Positions 26,416 through 37,549 are shown, counted from the first letter of the stretch. The stretch is 64,000 bases of DNA from Pholis gunnellus (GCA_910591455.2 OU342808.1:16025121-16089120); one strand, 5' to 3'. Translations and numbers: made by a program. The notes: generated from the sequence alone by a model not told the origin.

Positions 26416-29400
26416 GGTTCCTTTAACAAGGTAATGTGGTTTAGATTAATATTCTCATACTAGCGACCACAGTGCATAACAAGTCGCTAACTGCCTTGTG
26501 TAGGTGTTACAAATGTAGATTTAATGAGCAGAATAATTTACAGCCACATTCAAATTGAATAAGGGTCCATAACACACCTGCCATTTTTAGTCTTGTGTTC
26601 TCCTTTAGTACTATAAAGAACATCTTCATAAAAACCTTGCTGATGGTGGCAGGGACTTTAATGATTAATAAAGCAGAATTAGGCTAACCACACTGGAAAA
26701 TGAGCGCATGAACCAGAGTAACAAAATTTGAAGCCCAAAATAAATTCAAATAAAAAAATAATAGACGTCTGCTCCTTCTCGGAATATAGCGTCCCACAAC
26801 AATGACAAAAAAGCAGGTCAGCCTCATCCCAGCACACCAAACCCTGCCTGGGTTCCCTGTTCCTCTTGCACTTTTACTGCATCTTTATTCACCGTTTGGC
26901 ACACTGCTTAGGATTTAATTAACTCAGAGGTAATGGGATGGAGCCCTAGGGACCTCATTAGGCATTTCAATTAGTGAAAAATACACAAGGTAGGTTACAG
27001 TTTTTGGTGGCTTTGGAGATGAGGAGTAGTGCCAGGGATGGACCAATTATGTCAGAGCGGGGGGGGGGGGGCTGGACGAGCCCACTGATGCCCCCCTCCC
27101 CCCTCTCCCCACCTACTGACTTAACCAAGATCATACCCACAGGGATATCTGCAGGGCTGGGACAACAGCGTTTGAGCTGATTGGAACATTCAGTATGTTT
27201 ACATACCAGTAAAGATACATTTCCAGAGAGCGCACCACCAGGCTCATTGGACCAACAGGGCAGTCTGGGTTAATTGGTTTTAAGCTTAGATCCCACAAGA
27301 ATGATTTCAATATTGTCATAAATATCTGGGATTTTACTGAGATTTAGTGAGCAGATATTATTAATCATTATCTCTTATTTCAAATGGGCTTCTAAAACTA
27401 CGGACAGGTGTACTGAGGATGTGTTTCGGTTTAGCCCCGTAGAGGCACCAAACTGTCAAGTCTCCCCCGCTCTGTTTTAAGCCATCATTAGCCATAATAC
27501 ATCTTTTCTTATTTGCCGGTCTATCTTACATCATTCCAGGCACAGACCACAGAGTCTCTGGTGCCACGGCTGCCTGCTCCGAGTCACTTCACCAATCTGT
27601 CAGTGAAATTACAGGTAATGAGATGTCAAAACAGCCAGCAAATCTGTCTCCTCAAGGCTATACATCCAGTGCAATGTTCAATTCTCCTAAGACAGTACCC
27701 TTATTATGAAACTCAGCCCCCAAGTGAATGGCTTCAAATGGGCTGGTTCGTTCCTCCATTAAATACATTCCCCTACCTGTGCTAGCTTACTTTTTAAAAT
27801 CTTGTGTTTCATATTGAAGAAAATCCCATGAAAACTTTATTCTTGTTATAAAACAATTGGATCGATGGAATTTAATACATAACACATGAGCAAGTAGGAT
27901 TTTAAAGAATGGCCATTTTTGCTCAGTTTTAAACACAATATCTATTTGAAACAGAATATAAAGTACATAGCTTAAAGTTCCCATGCTCCACTCAAAATGT
28001 AACACGCCACTGTTTATCTCTAATAACGTATCTGGTTGCTGCTCCACTCAACATCTGCCATGTAAGCACGAGGTCAAATTTAATACATGTTAATTTTTGC
28101 TCATTAAATTCTTCCAATCTCTTGCCAAGGTTCTTTTCTGGGCCTTCCTTTGATCTTGAATTTATTCCAGGTTAACCCTTTGATATTTCACATGCGTAGT
28201 AATATTGCACCGAGTACTGTCATTCAATAAGTCACTAAAATTGTTTTAAAAAAAGAACAAAATTTCAACACCGTAAATAAAACAACAGAAACGCACACCT
28301 GACAGCACCCTTTAGCCTACATGCATACAAAGAACAAAGGCTGACCCTGATCAAATCAAATCATTGTGTTCTTTAGGTTAACAAGTAGACTATAAAACTA
28401 ATCACAAAAGGATGATCGTATATCTTCCATTGACTCATGACCTTATATTCCCATTAATAACCGGATGCTGTGCTTGCTTCACATGTGGTTTCTCAAAGTG
28501 ATATTAATTGATTGTTTCTGTAACATTCACTGAGCTTAGCAATACTCAGCTGGTGTCTTTGTGAAGATAGGTATAGCTGTGAGCTTAAGAACCTCCTTAA
28601 TGTATTATTCATACCCATTTGACCTTAAAGATGGAAATGCAAATGGTGTCAAGAATGAAAGGGATCATCGGACTTTTTAAATGTCAAATAGCCTGCCACA
28701 ATTAAGACATATTCATTACAAGAACCCACAGGTCCCCAACACCCAGCTGAGATGTAAAACACCTCCAATTAACATTTTGATGATTATCTCATCTCTTATA
28801 CTACTGCAAACTTTCAAATCTAATCCCTATAATAATGTTACATATTACTTGTGGCGCTCAGCTGTAAAGTTCAGTGACTTTATGTCAATTATTTTTACTT
28901 AATGGTATTTTACTCTCTCGAATAAATACATTTGTAAATCATTAAAAGTTAACACATGCACATAAAGCAATCTGATGTCATGATGTGCTTTTGTCACAGG
29001 GTTCTTTCTCAGTTGCAGTGTATATCAATACTGCCATCTGCTGATAAGGTCAAATACTGACACGATCACCTCATGTGGAGTATGTCTGTATCATGTCCGC
29101 ACCTAACCTGTGGGTGGCAGTAATAACACAAATGTGGTGGATCATTAGGAGAACAAAAAGTGACAAAATAAAATAATAATTACAATTATTAGTATTATTG
29201 TAATAACAATATATATGTATGTATTATAACATTTAACTTTTCATTAGTGCTCTCTTTACCGTTACAAGTCCAGGTCAGCCGAATACAATGGGGTGTAAGT
29301 ACAATAGGAGGATGTCAGCTATACATACAGAATTATCTGTATCTGAATCTGGCCTAAATATTTAGTCTCCCTTTGTTTCCACACATGCCAGACAAATCAA

Positions 29401-30039
29401 ACTAAATAATGCAGCCGTCAAAGTCAAGTCCTATCCTATCCTAATGCCAAGATTAAAACACAAATAGCTTGAGTCAGCTGGCTCAAACCAGATCAAACAT
29501 GCTTGAAATGTACTTACAGAGATATGTGCAGCAGGTATGAAGGAAAGGTGCAGTTTTTGAAAAGGGGAAGAGGATCCTCTACCTTTCCCTTTAGCTTCCT
29601 AGTTTTTTAAAGACAGGTGTGATGTATTCTAGCTTTGTGCACAGCTGGTTCAAAACACGTCAACGACTGGCCACAGGCGTAAAAAGTGTAACTTTAAGTG
29701 TAACTCTCAACGTAATGACATTTTTCATAACTGCGACACTAAATATGTGTTGCAGTAGCTTTTCTTAGGACTTTTCCTTTCCTAAGTGTAATGTAACTTG
29801 CATTTTTAGATGCAGTAAAGTAATGTCAATATCTCATTTCAACTCCAATTGGAATCAGTTAAAAAAATAATTTAGAATGAGTTAAAAGCACAACTGCACA
29901 ATCTATTCATTCAACAAACTAAATTAGATTGTACTGCAGAAGACGTTTGTTTTTCCTGTATGCATGGCCACATTTGTCTACACTACATTTACCTGCTTTT
30001 CCTGTTATTCTAGCTCTCCTACGCATCACTGCGGTGTAA
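26416..30039. other. intergenic region between tcf7l1 and tgoln2
   Basis: No gene was recognised on either strand. It includes an 11-G run near 27.06 kb, AT-rich stretches, a consensus TCF/LEF site at 28147, and a low-repeat block around 26.6-27.0 kb with TAATTAACT-like sites. The rest holds nothing that I can name. Confidence 0.6.
28147..28157. promoter_or_regulatory. consensus TCF/LEF binding site
   Basis: CCTTTGATCTT matches the core CTTTGATCT bound by TCF/LEF HMG boxes. It lies 2.2 kb past the tcf7l1 stop codon. Feedback of Tcf7l1 on its own locus is conceivable, but a single 8-11 bp site is expected by chance in DNA of this length. Confidence 0.2.
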
Positions 30040-30270
30040 CACAGAGCCCTGTAGTGGCGCCACTCAGCCTTCTGGTGGCGCTAAAGCGCACCGCTGTGTT
30101 TCCCACTCTGCAGAAGAAGAGCAGGTTTGTACACGGAAGCACGAACAGGACTTAACACCAAAACCTCCAACCTGTCGTCTTAGCTTTGTCAAAGCGGATC
30201 GTGTCGTGAGCTCAAAGAAGAGACCGGTTAAATAGATTTATTTTTGAGTTTTAATTGGTGCGCAGACACA
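30040..30270 (+). promoter_or_regulatory. tgoln2: presumed tgoln2 promoter and 5' UTR
   Basis: Compared with its AT-rich surroundings this stretch is richer in G+C and CpG, with the palindrome GTGGCGCCAC at 30054-30063 and a second imperfect GC-rich inverted repeat just after. No TATA box is evident at a suitable distance, as for many housekeeping promoters. The start site is not determined. Confidence 0.4.
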
Positions 30271-30325
30271 ATGAAGACGGCTTTCTTGGCGCTCGCCATA
30301 TTGTTGTGTTTCTGCTTGGTCAGAG
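30271..30325 (+). CDS. tgoln2: tgoln2 exon 1, signal peptide
   Basis: ATG in context ACACAATGA, then a short basic end and hydrophobic core (TAFLALAILLCFCLV), ending AGAG before donor GTGAGT. The 55 nt leave one base of a glycine codon. Confidence 0.93.
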
Positions 30326-32566
30326 GTGAGTGGAGTTTTGTGTCATTTTGCTATTTATGTCATCCTGAGACTATTCAGCGACGTGTCAGAGACATGTTTG
30401 CCTCGCATATATAATCCCGACTAAATCAGATAACGAAGGTAGTTGTCGCTGTTGCTGTATAACAACGTGTCACTTGATTTAATTTAGATCATTTGAGCTA
30501 ATCGCAGGGCTTTGTCATATATTCAGTGTTGGCTTTAATAAAATAACGTCAAAGCATTTTACACTGTAGTAGTTCAATAAATAAACATACATTCAAAGTG
30601 ACATGTCACTGCTGTGACGAAAGTAGGATTTACTTTCGTGTATTTTGTGTATTGTTTTGTTGTAGTTTCTGTCACCAAACTAGTTCCGTAAAGTTAACAA
30701 TCACGTTTACACAAAAGACGAAAACACGTTCTGGCTTTTGTGTAAACGTCATATCCCTAAAGTGTGACGCCCTCACCCCACACACACAGCTACCGGTTTA
30801 TGAAACCTGTTCCAGGTAACCTTTAAGTGCAGTGCACACAACAGACTATACATAGCAGCTTAATTACACACATATAGAAGCACTTTTATCATGAAATTCT
30901 ACTTCCATGTTTGTGACATTTTGAGTGCACAATGTTTAAGATAGGAATATATATGACCCCCTGTAGAAAGACGTGGACACTACGTTAGCTAATAGTGCAG
31001 GAACCACCGTAGTTGTTATTGTCCTTTCACTAACAAATGTTCAAATATTGAATGAAAAAGACCAAGTGACGCGCAGAAGACCTGGGGGCCGCTATAGAAG
31101 CACAAGTCCATTCACCATTATTTCATTTTCTTCTTACTTACAGGGGCTCCAACAGAAATCCCTCAGGGGCCGAAAAGCAAAGCAGAGCCAGCTGACACCG
31201 GCAATTCAGCAGCAGCATTCAGTACAGATGCTGCAGACAACGCAGACGAAACTAATCTAAAGTCTAAAGGGCAGCAAAGTCAGGACAAAAGCAATGAGAG
31301 TGCAAGCACGCCGACTCCTCCAGTTAAGAATGTATCAACACCTGCAGAGTCCGGAGGGAAAGGCAAGGAGCCAGAGGCAGAGGGCACCAAGAAAGATGAG
31401 ACACAAGGAGAAAAAGGCAAGAAAGACAAAAAAGCTGAGGAAAAACCAGAAGTAGAGAACATCACTGAGAAAAAACCAGAAGGAGAGGACGCCGCTGAGA
31501 AAAAAACAGAAGGAGAGGACGGCACTGAGAAAAAAACAGAAGGAGAGGACGGCACTGAGAAAAAAACAGAAGGAGAGGACGCCGCTCAGGAAAAACCAGA
31601 AGTAAAGGACAGCACTGAGAAAAAACCAGAAGTAGAGGACAGCACTGAGAAAAAAACAGAAGTAGAGGACAGCACTGAGAAAAAACCAGGAGAGGACGCC
31701 GCTGAGGAAAAACCAGAAGGAGAGGACGCCGCTGAGGAAAAACCAGAAGTAGAGGACAGCACTGAGGAAAAACCAGAAGGTGGGCACGTCAAGGACGGCA
31801 AAAGTAAAGAAACCTCAAATAAAGGTCCGTATGACCCATCTGGTATAAATGAGGAGGAAGAAAGCAGCCATTTCTTCGCCTACCTTGTCTCTTCAGCTGT
31901 GCTGGTAGCAGTGCTTTACATCACTTACCACAACAAGCGCAAGGTAAATGGCTTCACACCTCGTTCCTCTACTTCATACTTCCTGTGTTTCCACTGACCC
32001 AGATTTGTGTAGAAAATGTCACGCGCGTGTCAACCACATGACTAAAATGAAGAAGTAACAAGTAATTGCTGAGCTAGAACCGTTGAAGACAATTTAACTG
32101 ATTGTAAATCTTTGCTGGTGTAGTTAACACAACATTTGGATCGGACTAACAGTGAAGATTATTATATTATTTGGTACATTTTGTCAGCTTCTGAGTCGGC
32201 CCAAACAAGCACATGGCAACTGTGAGAAACTATCCTAAAGGAATAGTGTGACATTTTAGGAAAGTGCAGATTTATTTTGTTACCGAGAGAGATTAATCCT
32301 CTGCAATGTCTCTCGTTAAATCATATCCATATTTGTTTTGTAGATCAGGCCTCAATACAATATCCTTTTGTCTTTTCCTCAGATAATTGCCTTTTTTTTG
32401 GAGGGAAAGAAATCCAGATCCACACGTCGCCCGAAATCCACAGAGTACCAGAAACTGGACCAGAATGTAAGTTATTGATGTAAAGAAATACCCCCCCCCG
32501 GAATCATAATACAGTAACATTAAATATTTTGAGTTTTGAAATATCTCCATTTTCTTTCAGATGTAA
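30271..32566 (+). CDS. tgoln2: Tgoln2 (TGN38/46-type trans-Golgi network integral membrane protein)
   Basis: This type I membrane protein cycles between the trans-Golgi network and plasma membrane. Four coding exons (30271-30325, 31144-31943, 32383-32466, 32561-32566) with GT-AG introns give 314 residues. The sequence shows a signal peptide MKTAFLALAILLCFCLVRG, an acidic Ser/Thr/Pro/Lys-rich lumenal region, twelve decapeptide repeats (about 117-235), a membrane span at about 261-280 (FFAYLVSSAVLVAVLYITYH), and a 34-residue cytosolic tail with KRKIIAFFLEGKKSRSTRRPK and YQKL (307-310). The ESSHFFAYLV span, the tail and its YQxL retrieval signal closely match mammalian TGOLN2, while the lumenal part is species-specific. 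It follows tcf7l1 on the same strand, as in human. The start ATG precedes the signal peptide and is the only suitable one. Confidence 0.95.
30326..31143 (+). other. tgoln2 intron 1
   Basis: An 818-nt intron from GTGAGT to CTTACAG. No repeat or gene is recognised inside it. Confidence 0.85.
31144..31943 (+). CDS. tgoln2: tgoln2 exon 2, lumenal repeats and membrane span
   Basis: An 800-nt exon, continuous frame, acceptor CTTACAG and donor GTAAAT. It encodes the lumenal region, the decapeptide repeats and the whole membrane span, ending HNKRK. Codons are A-rich (AAA, GAA, CCA). The complementary strand has a long Phe/Ser-rich open frame that is a shadow of the repeats. Confidence 0.95.
31437..31793 (+). 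repeat. tgoln2: 30-bp coding tandem repeat, 12 units
   Basis: Units read EKKPEGEDAA, EKKTEGEDGT, EKKPEVEDST and similar. There are eleven ten-residue units and one nine-residue unit missing a codon, total 357 nt, all in frame. Neighbouring units are nearly identical in DNA, which suggests recent unequal exchange and length polymorphism. Confidence 0.92.
32238..32330 (+). repeat. diverged copy of percomorph foldback repeat in tgoln2 intron
   Basis: GGAATAGTGTGACATTTTAGG followed by TTACCGAGAGAGATTAATCC matches the left part of the element at 47488-47960 (GAATAGTTTGACATTTTGGG and CGAAGAGTTAGATGAG) with substitutions. Only the left part is recognisable. Confidence 0.45.
32383..32466 (+). CDS. 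tgoln2: tgoln2 exon 3, cytosolic tail with YQKL
   Basis: Acceptor TTCCTCAG and donor GTAAGT, 84 nt, phase 0 at both ends. It encodes IIAFFLEGKKSRSTRRPK and STEYQKLDQN. YQKL is the tyrosine-based YxxL signal that binds AP-complex mu subunits and returns the protein from the cell surface to the trans-Golgi network. Confidence 0.95.
32561..32566 (+). CDS. tgoln2: tgoln2 exon 4, final codon and stop
   Basis: Acceptor TTCTTTCAG followed directly by ATG TAA, so the protein ends YQKLDQNM. The remaining exon is 3' UTR. If the intron were retained, the frame would add a few residues after the Asn codon at 32466. Confidence 0.75.
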   Translation: M

Positions 32567-34540
32567 TCTGCAGTCATCCTCTTGAAGCTGAATGAGTGCA
32601 GCAGCTGGACACACTGGCGTTGTGTGAGAAGAGAGTGGATGGATACCGGCGTTGCATATTTTCCTGGTCTACTCTGCATTGATTTCACCTTTTTGTGTTA
32701 AATGGACATTCTTCTATTTTATACCTTTTTAGATGCTTATCGTACGACTATGCAGATGACACTGTTGCCTTATTGAGGGAATGCAGTGAAGGTAAAATAA
32801 GCATGCTGTTTTTTGCACTTGTGTCGTTATTCCACTTGTAAGGCAATCTTGTAATTTGACCTGACTAAGGTCTGGACTCAGGATATTTAAGTAGCAGATG
32901 AAAATGATAGCTGTTTGGATTCCAGAACACTGGTGATTGCACTGTCCACCAAATAAGCCATCTGATTCTCTGTAAAATACTGTGTACGCTTTGTTTGAGG
33001 TTGTTTTAAATGTCTATTTGATGAATTTTATCCAAAATTTAGATGTACTGAAGTATCACGATGGGATTTCTGCTCGCGCTCACGACCGTGTGGTATTGGC
33101 CAGATGAATGTAGTGACTTGTATTTTCCAAATGAGATGCTAGCACAGTGCCCACCCACTTTAACTGTCTAAAGGCTGAGACGTAAACATATGAAATATGT
33201 GCTTAAAGAAACAGTTTTAGGAAATACACTGATTGTCTTTCTTGCTGAAAATGAGATGAGAAGATCAATACCACTCAAATATTTCCGGTAAATATAACAT
33301 TCAAGGTGCAATGTAAGGGATTCAGAGCATTAACATATTAGCTAGCTACAATTTGTTTCATGTCAGCAGACCCAACTGGTTAGCTCACGACCGCTGCTCT
33401 GCACTGCCCTCTTGAGGCTGATGCAGCTAATAACGCCGTTCAGACCGGTGTCTTTGCTGCTGAAGCATAGGAGCCTCAGTTGCCATGTTGACAGCCGTTG
33501 AGCAATAGAAATGGTCCCAATCTCGTATTTAGCAGCCAGCTGCCGGTAAGAGTAGCCCAGCATAAGGACTGGAAACGGGGGGGGGGGGGGAAAGGCTATA
33601 AAAGCCTCCTTCCACCCCCTTTAAAGTTCACTCATTAAAACTCTCATTTAACTCTTTGGAAGAAAGGAAATTTAGTATATTTCCCAAAATGTTAAGATCC
33701 AACTGACATTGTATTAACTGCTGTTGAGGTGTTGGTTTCATGTGCAAAGGCCTCTTAAGTTATCCAGTATAAATGTTATACGAGGTGTGACTGGCATTAA
33801 AATGTTGATCTAAACTGCCGGTCTGGTTACTGTGGCTGCCCACCTCCTCTGTGGCTTCTTCTTTTGGATAAACATCTCTTACTTTGCATCTAAACTCGAC
33901 TCTGAAATGTTGTTAACCTAAAATCGGTTCTAGTTGGCCAAGAGCTGCATTGCTGAGAAGGTTTGGAGGGAATTACTGGTTGACCACTTATACATTAGAT
34001 TGAATATTTCCTTCAGATTAGATGTGTGTTTATGTTCAGAGTTGACAGACTTGTGCCAAATTGTGTATTTTACTGGGATTCAATGTCTGATTCTTGTTTT
34101 GTGCCTGTTTCCTAAATTAACATTCTAACACTTCACATTTGTAACTGGCCTGAGGTCACAATAACAGCCCTTTCTGTTCAAAGGAAAATAAATGTATCCC
34201 AACTGTTTATTGTAAGAATCAAAGCCCATATTATTTCCCAAAATATATTTTATTGTTAAATCTGCAAAGAAAACACTGCATCTGTTAATTCATTTGCTCT
34301 TTTCATGAGTGAAATAAGCACCACAAGTAGCTATAGAAAGCATCATTCGCTCATACAGTCTGGCAGTTAGCATGAAATTAGCATGTTTTCAAGGTGTTTA
34401 ATGAATATATAGCTAAATAACTAAGTATGTATTTAAGTTTGTTAGGAATAGCTGTCCATAAAACAACCTGCTGTCCTTCAAGACTTCCATTGTACATGTG
34501 TCTGATGAATTGAGATGAGTATTGATTCTAAAATAAAGCT
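32567..34540 (+). terminator. tgoln2: tgoln2 3' UTR, probable poly(A) signals at 34187 and 34532
   Basis: Non-coding sequence after the stop. AATAAA hexamers at 34187-34192 and 34532-34537 imply a UTR of about 1.6-2 kb, unless an earlier variant signal is used. A foldback repeat copy (33208-33690) lies within it. The convergent phosphatase gene begins its tail about 0.8 kb to the right. Confidence 0.45.
33208..33690 (+). mobile_element. foldback-repeat copy with internal divergence or insertion
   Basis: The left part (TTTTAGGAAATACACTGATTG, AATGAGATGAGAAGATCAAT) and right part (AGCATAAGGACTGGAAAC, then a 12-G run) correspond to the element at 47488-47960. About 250 nt of unrelated sequence lies between them, where intact copies have a few tens of bases. 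It sits in the tgoln2 3' UTR. Confidence 0.5.
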
Positions 34541-35333
34541 TTTTGTACTTTCTAGCTTTAAATGAGTTGGATTGTTTTACAGCCTTCACTGACATCGCTG
34601 CTTTAGTGATCCAGGGCCTTTAGCCACAACAACGTCAAATTCAAAAGCATCATCAGAAAAACTATTAATAGTGAAAGCACTTGTGCAGAAAAATGTCAAC
34701 CATGGTTGATCATTAAATATGGAAATCATATATATTATAGGTGATACTACAATAGGTTATATGCAACAACTCTGAAGGTTCATTTTAATGTTGTAGATGG
34801 GCACGGTGGAGCTAGTTTAACTACAGTTGGGTAGTTTAGTCCAGTGGGACCTAACCAAGGGGTCAGGACCACTCGATTAATGAGGTAAAGAAAACTAAAC
34901 ATTTGTTTAACTTCTCTGGGCTTTTAGTGAAGTATTGGATAGTTTTACCTCTGACAACACCTGAGAAATCTAGTGTGAATTACTCTTTGCCACAACTGCT
35001 AACATACATAAATGTGACAAGGGGCCCCCACTAGACACTCTTTTTCTGTAAGGGCCTACAAGAGCTTGGGGGTTGCAGGTATTATGTTTTTAATGTAGGC
35101 TAAACTGGTAACAAGTTGTCGGATAAATGCATTGAAGTAAAGAGCACAATATTTCCCCTTGAAATGTAGTGGAGCCCATAATAACTCATCAGGGAGCACA
35201 TTAAGCCTTTATGTTTGGTTAGATGACAAAACAGCAGTTTATCACTCTACATGCGACACACAATACAGTATATTTATGCTCATACGTTGTTTGATTGTCA
35301 ATGAAATCCCCACTAAGCAGTGCAGTGGTTTCT
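34541..35333. other. region between convergent tgoln2 and phosphatase gene
   Basis: AT-rich, no open frame of note. It probably contains the 3' UTR of the minus-strand phosphatase. A TTTTATT near 34247, read on the minus strand, would be an AATAAA signal and would overlap the tgoln2 transcript. Nothing else was recognised. Confidence 0.5.
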
Positions 35334-35879
35334 TCACAGTGGCGTCATATTTCTGGCCTCCTGCTCATAAATGTCAGGTAGCTCTCCCATGGAGGAGGAG
35401 ACCATTCGGACAGAAGTGCACCCACGAAGCTCCATCTCATAGCGGATGAGCTGTTTCCAGAAGCCGTTATTCGGCCTCACGACGGGTCGACAGGTCCTCA
35501 CCCACCTGTGGGCCTCCAGGAGAGGCACATCGCGGTGCTTCATCAGGTAGGCCATGCACAGGGAGGAGGAGCGGCTCACGCCGGCGTTGCAGTGCACCAA
35601 TGTGCGGCCACCGCGCTCTGCGGTGAGCTGTATTTTATCCGCCACCTCGTCAAAATGCTCGCTGAGAGGAGACACCGGGTGGTCAGAGACCGGGATGTGG
35701 ACGTACTCCACCCCGGGGTGAAGAGGGCAGCGGCTGCTGTTCTCGGTAACGTTCACGATGCAGCTTATCTTGCACCGAGTCACCTGGGAGGAATCTTTCG
35801 CCGCTCTGCCATTACTGATGTAGAGATGGTCGGTGACTCGGCACAGGCCTGACAGACCCGCAAGACCCGACTGATGCAT
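35334..35879 (-). CDS. dusp18: atypical dual-specificity phosphatase, DUSP18-like, single exon
   Basis: It is predicted to remove phosphate from Tyr and Ser/Thr residues of proteins. The intact 181-residue frame has no intron, as in mammalian DUSP18 and DUSP21. The start of the domain is VTDHLYISNG (15-24). General-acid Asp66 lies in PVSDHP. The catalytic P-loop HCNAGVSRSS is at 96-105, with Cys97 as nucleophile and Arg103 as phosphate ligand. RPVVRPNNGFW (131-141) is the conserved DUSP14/18/21 motif. The tail MVSSSMGELPDIYEQEARNM ends in TPL, closer to DUSP18 (MVSS.G..PDIYE.E.R.M.PL) than to DUSP14. There is no MAP-kinase-binding rhodanese domain, so it is an atypical DUSP. Mammalian DUSP18/21 localise partly to mitochondria, but nothing here proves that. 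Assignment to the DUSP14/18/21 group is firm; exact orthology is not. Confidence 0.9.
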   Translation of the reverse strand: MHQSGLAGLSGLCRVTDHLYISNGRAAKDSSQVTRCKISCIVNVTENSSRCPLHPGVEYVHIPVSDHPVSPLSEHFDEVADKIQLTAERGGRTLVHCNAGVSRSSSLCMAYLMKHRDVPLLEAHRWVRTCRPVVRPNNGFWKQLIRYEMELRGCTSVRMVSSSMGELPDIYEQEARNMTPL

Positions 35880-37181
35880 ACACGACGTGAAATACCCCGC
35901 TGCTACGTAAATGCGTAGACTGTTTATAAGATGTCGTTCCAGAGTGTTGTGAGTTCACAAAAGCGATGCACGATTGTAAGGCAACTCCGGATGGACATAT
36001 TTGTGTGAGTGCACGCGCTGTCGGCCCCTGCTGGTTGGGGTTTATTTCCGTTTCTCACTGATTAGCATGCAACAAAGACAAAGACAAACAACTAAAAGAT
36101 AATCTTATTTTATAAAGTGTGACTTGTTTCCCTTATATTGTTCTCTAGTTTATTCCTGTTTTTTGTTTGTTTCCCTAATGTCTGTTTGTGAAGGACTTTT
36201 GCAAATTTGATTTGAATTAGTTTGTAAATAAACTTTGGTAATGTTTATATTCAAAGCATAAAATAAATAAAAAATGAAAACTATTCATACAATAATAAGA
36301 CACCGTAGCTCAGGAGTTCCCAATGGGAACAATTAGTAGGGAAGCAAAATGTACTTGCTGTAAATAATAAAACAGCATCAGTGCTTGGGAAACAAAACAA
36401 GAGGAAATTGTAGATGCTACTATCAACCCATTATATTTTAAAATGGGTTAATCCTCTGGAGGGAGCATGAATTTAATGGAAGTCAGGCCAGTACTGAAAT
36501 CACAATCTTTTAAGGTATAATGTTATACTTCCAAAACAAACAACCACATCCGGAAGTAACTATTTAAAGGTACTTTATGTAGAATTATGAAGTCATCTTT
36601 CAAGTAAAATGTGAAATGTTCTATGTGTCCAGATTCTCCAATGTTGCTTTTTGTTTTATATCATTAAACATGTAGGCCTATATCTTTGGGTTTGGGATTG
36701 TTGGTTAGTCATAATAATTTAGCAAGTGTAAATGAAAGATATGTACAGCCAGGAACATATAGTTATGTTGTTGTTTTGCATATTGGAGGATTGATAGCTG
36801 TTCCATCTTTTAACAAGTGTTACAGCATCTGTGTTATAATTGAATTATTCAAACAATTAAATGTTGTCGTCATCAGCTCATAAATGTACAGTTGCATTGT
36901 AATGATTTACCCTGCAAAGATATTCACACATTCAACATTTTTTCTTTCTAAACAATATATACTAATACTATAATTATATAATATAGTATTGCCTTTCAGT
37001 CGGCTCTTCTTGACTTTTACAGGTGGACCTGCATCAGGTGACCCGTCGGTGGCTGGCGTCTCCTCAGCTGGACTGGCTGCACCATGACTTGACAGCTGGT
37101 TCGACTTCAGCTGAGCCACAAGCATCTATAACTGAAGCAGCTGCTGCTCCATCGTTTGAGCGAGGCATATTTGTAATGTTG
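35880..37181. other. upstream region of phosphatase gene and spacer
   Basis: The first 150 nt contain several CpG and a TACGTA and probably hold the minus-strand promoter. The rest is AT-rich with no recognisable gene. At 36950-37020 a minus-strand frame continues from the HIPK-like fragment region but without family resemblance. Confidence 0.5.
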
Positions 37182-37549
37182 TCACAGAAGCAAGGAGCGG
37201 TTGATGCCTGTGCCATTTGTACAAGGTGTGGCTGAAGGCCATTCACCTTCATCAGCCTCATTGTCAGAAGGAAGCTCCTCTTCAAAGTTTTCCACTGGGC
37301 AGAACAGCATTTTGTCAAAGGACTTGCCAACACTGGATAAAACACGACAATCAATCAATGAAACAGTCAATCAGAATGCAACTCTGTCCATTCATCCATT
37401 CATACATCTATTCAACTGTACTCATGGGGAAACACAGTAACTTACAAGCTGGTGTCCATTTCACCCACCAGATGGGTCATTGTGACGAAAGGGTGCTGGA
37501 GAGCGTTCTCAGGAGGGATGCTCTTCTCAGGATCGGTTTGGAAAAGAGA
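37182..37549 (-). pseudogene. fragment of a HIPK-family protein kinase (C-terminal end of kinase domain)
   Basis: On the minus strand, 37549-37446 reads LFQTDPEKSIPPENALQHPF followed by VTMTHL, the hallmark end of homeodomain-interacting protein kinase domains (DADKRVTPxExLxHPFVTMTHL). A GTAAG donor follows at 37445. An acceptor (TTTTATCCAG) precedes 37332, and the frame continues across this junction as FVGKSFDKMLFCPVENFEEE to a stop at 37182. No catalytic loop, DFG or other kinase exons were seen to the right. It is either a decayed 3' part of one of the expanded teleost hipk-like genes or a duplicated fragment. Preservation of splice sites and frame argues it is not very old. Confidence 0.5.

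Noticed and set aside
31335..31787. 150-codon minus-strand Phe/Ser-rich repeat frame resembling a membrane protein
   Set aside because: It is a shadow of the tgoln2 decapeptide repeats on the opposite strand.
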